Source: Podila epigama (taxonomy: Eukaryota; Mortierellomycota; Mortierellomycetes; Mortierellales; Mortierellaceae). Taken from it: DNA of 22,233 nt. This document shows positions 20,436-22,233 of this stretch, piece after piece (positions within the stretch are counted from its first letter, which is position 1; each line of letters starts with the position of its first letter). The translations under genes were made by a program, and so were the position numbers. The notes below the pieces were generated by a model that worked only from the letters and a program-made list of their open reading frames with translations, did no database searches and was not told the origin of the DNA. The stretch spans positions 1,465 to 23,697 of the forward strand of contig JAAAVE010000292.1 of NCBI GenBank assembly GCA_015679605.1, in the 5' to 3' direction.

Positions 20436-21735
20436 TTACAGATCCACTACGGTCTTCCACAAGCAGTCGTTCAAGTAATGTGCTGTCTCAACACCAATGT
20501 TCTTGTTGATTCTCTTACTACATGCCGACACCATCGCGAACAAAGAAAAAAAGAAAAAAGGAAAAAAAAAGAGGGTTAACAAGAGGAGAAGGGATTTGCA
20601 TGGGCACTCCACAACAGAAATCGACAATAGAAAAAAGAAAATATTTCACTTACATATCTTCCGTTGACATCTTTGTTGTTCCGACAGCCAAGATCTCATT
20701 TTTGCCCTCAGCGGTGATGGCAACGACGGCATCAGCAAGGACCGAGACATCCATCTTGGCACCTTTTGAAGTCAATCCTGGGCACATGATGTTGGCACCA
20801 GCCATTACAAACTTGATAGCTCCACGATCCACCTGCAATCTTGGGAGCATGTTGGGGTCTTGATATGATTTATGTTTCCATGTTTCCAAAAGGTGAAAGT
20901 GTGTTTGATGGAGGGAAAATAAAGTTAGAAAGAAAAAGCCAGAATGGATCATCCAAGTAATGTCAAGATGAAGGATAGGTAGCATTGTTTCTTCTTTTCG
21001 ACTTGCTTTCTTACATTTATGGAGCAATCTCAGGGTAGGGAAGTAAGGACCGTCAAAGTGGTTAAAGAACAAGACCTCGTTGTTCATGACAATCAAGTTG
21101 ATGTGGTCATGGCTAATAGAAACGTGAAGGGATCCGATGGAGAGTGAGCTTCCACATACACACCAACATAACACACATGAACACAGTCCACTTTGCAAAG
21201 ACGCAGGGATAGGATGTTACCATTTCATCAAGATCAAGGGTGACTTTTTGGGCATGACATCGTCAATGATGCCCTCAATACCCTCCTTGTACTGCTCCAA
21301 GATCTTTGCGCGAATTGCGCGTTGAACTGAGGATTTGACCTGGGTATGACCAGTCATATCTTCCTTGATGCTGAATCTAAGGATTTGAAAAGTTACCACG
21401 AGTGTCAGTGGCGTGTTTATCGTCGTATGGTATGGAAGTAGATCCTGTTATCACCGTTATCGTTTTTTTTTCATTCTTGGTTTCTTTGAAGTGACAAGCT
21501 TGTAGTTGGTTGATGCTTCTTTCCACTTTCTATTGACTATAGATCAGCTGATTGATCTCCTCAACTAGCCTTTTTTTTTAGTATGCTCTGATTGTTTTTC
21601 ATGCATTCCTGTTGACATCCTTTGTCCTTGTCATAATAGCCTGCGGTATTCCCGTGTAGTTATCCTTGAGAAAAGTATCAGTATTGTTGCGCAAAAAAAA
21701 AAAAAAAAAGAATGTGCCCTTTACTTTTTGAACAT
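20436..21735 (-). CDS. TMA20: Tma20/MCTS1 translation factor (PUA domain)
   Basis: Ribosome-associated factor that works with Tma22/DENR to remove deacylated tRNA from 40S subunits after termination and to aid reinitiation. Exons on the minus strand: 21735-21725, 21376-21221, 21112-21015, 20858-20654 and 20517-20436; 183 residues, against 181 in human MCTS1 and yeast Tma20. The first exon codes only ATG TTC AAA AA before GTAAAG; joining gives MFKKFSIKEDM, the expected N-terminus (human MFKKF). Further blocks: DVMPKKSPLILMKCHDHINL (junction restores the conserved Cys-His), NNEVLFFNHFDGPYFPTLRL, LLHKYPNMLPRLQVDRGAIK (joined across intron 3), and the PUA core FVMAGANIMCPGLTS; it ends GVETAHYLNDCLWKTVVDL. 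All splice sites are GT..AG. Intron 1 is 348 bases and carries an A17 run (T17 on the transcript). Confidence 0.95.
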
Positions 21736-22233
21736 TATGTATATGATGACTCCTGGTGAAAGGTTGTTTTTCTGTGTTCAAAGAGTGAGTGAGGAATGTC
21801 ACTCCATTTCTCACTTGAGAATAAAAAAAATAAAAAAATAACTAGCGAGTTGTTCAATTAAGGGTTTAAGCATATTTTGTGACCGTTTCAATCATCCAGG
21901 GGGGAAGGACCAAACTGTAACGAACCCTTCTCCCCCCCTTTTCCCTTCGCGTTCCAATGGTCTATCCCGATCCAACGCTACAGCCTTAATCGTTGTCCTG
22001 AAGAAAACGTTGAACCTCTGTTCACTTTTTGTTTTTTGGATACAATGGTCAGATTTGATCTGATATGGTCCTGGGTGGTGGTGTAGTTCCTGGTGGTTGT
22101 CGTGGAGGTGGAAGTGGAAAAGGTAGAGTCAGCCATTCAAGAAACGTGGAGAACGTCTAACTGGACGCGTTCGAGTCAAGATGGTTATCCATCGCCGCTT
22201 TTCCCCCCCCTTTGGGACAAAGTCGAGGGCTCT
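21736..22233. other. Upstream region of TMA20, no supported gene
   Basis: About 500 bases that must contain the TMA20 promoter and 5' leader (transcribed leftward). It holds a C-rich block at 21925-21945 whose complement has four G-runs, a 52-codon ATG-initiated frame on the minus strand (22136-21978, starting MADSTFSTS), and an ACGCGT at 22165-22170. Whether another gene starts at the right edge cannot be told. Confidence 0.5.

Noticed and set aside
22161-22190. tRNA T-arm-like GTTCGAGTC
   Set aside because: The flanking bases cannot form the 5-bp T stem and no cloverleaf fits around it.

Overview
The window is nuclear DNA from a fungus. The protein-coding genes are split by many short GT..AG introns, mostly 70-200 bases, and the intergenic DNA is AT-rich with many homopolymers and microsatellites. 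A metazoan-like SNAPc subunit 4 (4.5 Myb repeats) next to fungal-type genes points to an early-diverging lineage such as Mucoromycota/Mortierellomycotina. That placement is inference from gene content and gene structure; no sequence search was run. I see no mobile element, CRISPR array, rRNA or tRNA.

Layout: (1) 1-1740, minus strand: 5' part of a Csm1/Pcs1-like monopolin (kinetochore coiled-coil) gene whose 3' end lies outside the window. (2) 1741-2053: shared divergent promoter with one ACGCGT (MCB-type) element. (3) 2054-3199, plus: thymidylate synthase, 2 exons. (4) 3200-4593: long intergenic stretch with a perfect 13-bp hairpin, microsatellites and a 700-base G-depleted leader. (5) 4594-11468, plus: ABCC/MRP-type transporter, 7 exons, 1644 aa, with a 1.3-kb first intron. 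(6) 11582-13578, plus: ALG3 mannosyltransferase, 6 exons, 466 aa. (7) 13973-15514, plus: Derlin (Der1-like), 6 exons, 289 aa. (8) 15703-20180, plus: SNAPC4-like Myb protein, 5 exons, 1297 aa. (9) 20436-21735, minus: TMA20/MCTS1, 5 exons, 183 aa, beginning with an 11-nt coding exon. (10) 21736-22233: upstream DNA of TMA20 with no gene I can support.

The genes are mainly housekeeping: dTMP synthesis and chromosome segregation (divergent pair), membrane transport, ER N-glycan assembly and ER-associated degradation (ALG3 and Derlin in tandem), snRNA-gene transcription, and ribosome recycling/reinitiation. I found no clear undescribed multi-gene system. The most unusual observations are these. Three ABC-transporter introns interrupt the Walker A lysine, the Q-loop and the Walker B aspartate/glutamate, and each is a multiple of three and stop-free. 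TMA20 has an 11-nt first coding exon. The transporter linker carries a degenerate internal repeat. An MCB element lies in the thymidylate synthase/Pcs1 promoter. Exon boundaries were deduced by hand from splice consensus, reading phase and family conservation; all summed exon lengths are in frame.
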